Shown here: piece after piece, positions 62,929-64,000 of the stretch | How positions within the stretch are numbered: position 1 is the stretch's first letter | How the letters are laid out: every line of letters begins with the position of its first letter | From: Lachnospiraceae bacterium OM04-12BH | GTDB lineage: Bacteria; Bacillota; Clostridia; Lachnospirales; Lachnospiraceae | Direction of reading: 5' to 3' | Assembly: GCA_003490145.1 (NCBI GenBank) | Contig: QULQ01000001.1 | Coordinates: 325,431-389,430, forward strand | DNA: 64,000 nucleotides | Position numbers and translations under genes: made by a program | The notes under the pieces: model-generated | Seen by the model: the letters and a program-made list of their open reading frames with translations, nothing else | Databases searched by the model: none | Told to the model about the DNA's origin: nothing

Positions 62929-63822
62929 TTAACCAACTAATTCATCAATGACTTTAACAAGATTTCCAATCTCCGGCTTGGATAGCTGTGCATCAGCTCC
63001 AAGAGCATCGCCTTTTTTCTTCATATCATCATTTACAAGAGAAGAGAAAATGATAACTGGAATATCCTTTGTTTCATCATCACTCTTGATCAGCTTCGTA
63101 AGGCGGTGGCCGTCCATCATCGGCATTTCAATATCTGTGATCACGCACTGAACATGATCCTTCAGTGTTCCCTTCTTCTTGCATTCGCAGATAACATCCC
63201 ATGCTTCCTGTCCATCGCAGGTATGTATCAGATTATCATAGCCTGCCTTTTTCAGTGAATCAACGATCAGCTTATTCAGCAGGATAGAATCTTCTGCAAT
63301 CAGGATCGGCACTCCGCTTCTCGGTCTGCTACCAAGCTCACCGATCTCGCTTACCTTAAGTCCTGTTTCAGGATTAATATCTGCAACTATCTTTTCAAAA
63401 TCAAGAATAATGATCAGTCTGTCATCAATCTTCACAACACCTGTTGAAATGCTTTCTTCTGCTGAAGAAACTGTAGCACCTGGCTTAATGATATTTTCCC
63501 AGGAAACTCTGTGAATTCCTCTCACCTGATCTACATGAAAAGCAATATCCAGCTTATTAAAGCTCGTAATAATAAAGAGTCCGCCTTCCTTTGATACACC
63601 TCTCTGAAGACAGTTTTTCAGATCAATTGCTGTGATCATCGTATCTCTCGGCATAAAGATACCTTCTATACTGGGATGCGCATTTGGTACCGGTGTAACT
63701 CTCTGATAAGGAATAATCTCTTTAATCTTTGCTACATTAATACCATATGGATTACCATCCAGTTCAAATTCCAATACTTCTAACTCATTCGTTCCATTTT
63801 CTAAAAGAATCTTTGTATCCAT
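62929..63822 (-). CDS. cheV: Chemotaxis coupling protein CheV (CheW domain plus receiver)
   Basis: A 297-residue fusion. The CheW domain (about 10-160) has LEFELDGNPYGINVAKIKEI and EGIFMPRDTMITAIDL; the C-terminal receiver (about 175-297) has LIAEDS, the phosphoacceptor in CVITDIEMPMMDGH, and KPE. CheV couples receptors to CheA and adapts by phosphorylation. No other chemotaxis gene is in the window. It is monocistronic, with its own strong promoter and a terminator. AGGTGG lies upstream of the ATG at 63822. The 5' leader contains GGTAA-3-TTACC (63845-63857). Confidence 0.95.
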   Translation of the reverse strand: MDTKILLENGTNELEVLEFELDGNPYGINVAKIKEIIPYQRVTPVPNAHPSIEGIFMPRDTMITAIDLKNCLQRGVSKEGGLFIITSFNKLDIAFHVDQVRGIHRVSWENIIKPGATVSSAEESISTGVVKIDDRLIIILDFEKIVADINPETGLKVSEIGELGSRPRSGVPILIAEDSILLNKLIVDSLKKAGYDNLIHTCDGQEAWDVICECKKKGTLKDHVQCVITDIEMPMMDGHRLTKLIKSDDETKDIPVIIFSSLVNDDMKKKGDALGADAQLSKPEIGNLVKVIDELVG

Positions 63823-63867
63823 TTACATCCACCTCACCATTTTACGGTAATGCTTACCATATGTTTG

Positions 63868-63896
63868 ATTATAACATAAATAGTTTTCTGAAACAA
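63868..63896 (-). promoter_or_regulatory. Sigma-A promoter of cheV
   Basis: TTGTTT (63891-63896) and consensus TATAAT (63868-63873), 17-base spacer. This looks sigma-A-type rather than the flagellar sigma-D type (TAAA-N15-GCCGATAA). Confidence 0.85.
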
Positions 63897-63902
63897 CTAC
63901 AA

Positions 63903-63940
63903 TATAAAGAAAAAGAGTCAAGCAAACGCTTAACTCTTTT
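63903..63940 (-). terminator. Terminator of the gene entering from the right edge
   Basis: Stem AAAAGAGTTAAGC with GCTTGACTCTTTT (63928-63940 and 63911-63923, one G-T pair), loop GTTT, followed by TCTTTATATT on the minus strand. Confidence 0.88.
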
Positions 63941-63965
63941 CGGTTTTCATACCTTCAAAACCGAA
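63939..63965. repeat. Second inverted repeat next to the right-edge terminator
   Basis: Perfect 9-bp arms TTCGGTTTT (63939-63947) and AAAACCGAA (63957-63965) with a 9-base loop. It lies immediately 5' of the terminator hairpin on the minus strand. Role unknown; possibly an mRNA 3'-end structure. Confidence 0.6.
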
Positions 63966-63967
63966 CA

Positions 63968-64000
63968 TCAAATCTCATATCTTTCCGCAATTCCTGGATA
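63968..64000 (-). CDS. Possible C-terminal end of a gene cut by the right edge
   Basis: Reading leftward from the edge, one frame gives YPGIAERYEI then TGA, followed by a terminator. Too short to assign; it is included only because a leftward terminator at 63903-63940 implies an upstream transcript. Confidence 0.3.
   Translation of the reverse strand, partial: YPGIAERYEI

Noticed and set aside
1..64000. CRISPR array, insertion sequence, prophage or integrative element
   Set aside because: No evenly spaced direct repeats, transposase, integrase or phage structural gene could be seen on either strand.

Overview
The window is a gene-dense piece of a low-to-moderate G+C Gram-positive chromosome, almost certainly from the Clostridia and most likely the family Lachnospiraceae. 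The reasons are AGGAGG-type ribosome binding sites with several GTG and TTG starts, textbook sigma-A promoters, and families and gene orders typical of that group: DUF512 radical-SAM protein with der-plsY-gpsA, ylxM-ffh-rpsP-khpA-rimM-trmD-rplS, the DUF177-rpmF-plsX-acpP-rnc-smc-ftsY run, pta-ackA, ACT plus UPF0210, and LPXXGC-like lipoproteins. I cannot name the genus. All genes read leftward (minus strand) except prs (7171-8367) and tmcAL (36334-37587). No gene-free stretch exceeds about 165 bases. I see no insertion sequence, prophage, integrase or CRISPR array.

Layout: 1-7058 is a leftward operon of DUF512 protein, der, plsY, gpsA, two membrane-anchored unknowns and tyrS (cut by the window edge). 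prs stands alone at 7171-8367 and converges on a response regulator/histidine kinase pair (8429-11732). From 22079 down to 11822 runs the conserved translation/secretion block: ylxM, ffh, rpsP, khpA, rimM, trmD, rplS (own promoter and leader), two signal peptidases flanking rbgA, rnhB, an orphan FliK-like/FlhB-like pair, yraN and pgeF. 22167-25075 holds an AraC-type regulator, a membrane-anchored GH25 lysozyme and a YitT membrane protein. 25196-33873 is the fatty-acid/ribosome/chromosome block (DUF177, rpmF, plsX, acpP, rnc, smc, ftsY, ilvA). 33967-37587 holds ackA-pta and divergent tmcAL.

37620-48729 is the main accessory region, apparently one operon: a large lipoprotein with an extra N-terminal domain fused to a sugar-type solute-binding domain, two CUT1-type permeases, a HlyD/MacA-like adaptor, a two-TM MacB-like protein, a second such lipoprotein, and a sensory diguanylate cyclase. 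It has no ATPase. Its promoter carries a perfect 10-bp inverted repeat. This is the most unusual assembly in the window.

48820-56914 contains UPF0210, an ACT protein, a metallo-beta-lactamase protein, an FtsA-like protein with beta-grasp-like C-terminal modules, coaE, polA and a small zinc-finger membrane protein. Then come tRNA-Leu(CAA), lysA, udg, hisF, hisH, a highly charged single-TM protein, a degenerate Sir2-like protein and cheV at the right edge.

Functionally most of the window is housekeeping: membrane lipid synthesis (plsX, plsY, gpsA, acpP), SRP-dependent targeting (ffh, ftsY, ylxM, signal peptidases), ribosome assembly (der, rbgA, rimM, khpA, ribosomal proteins), DNA maintenance (polA, smc, udg, rnhB) and overflow acetate metabolism (pta, ackA).
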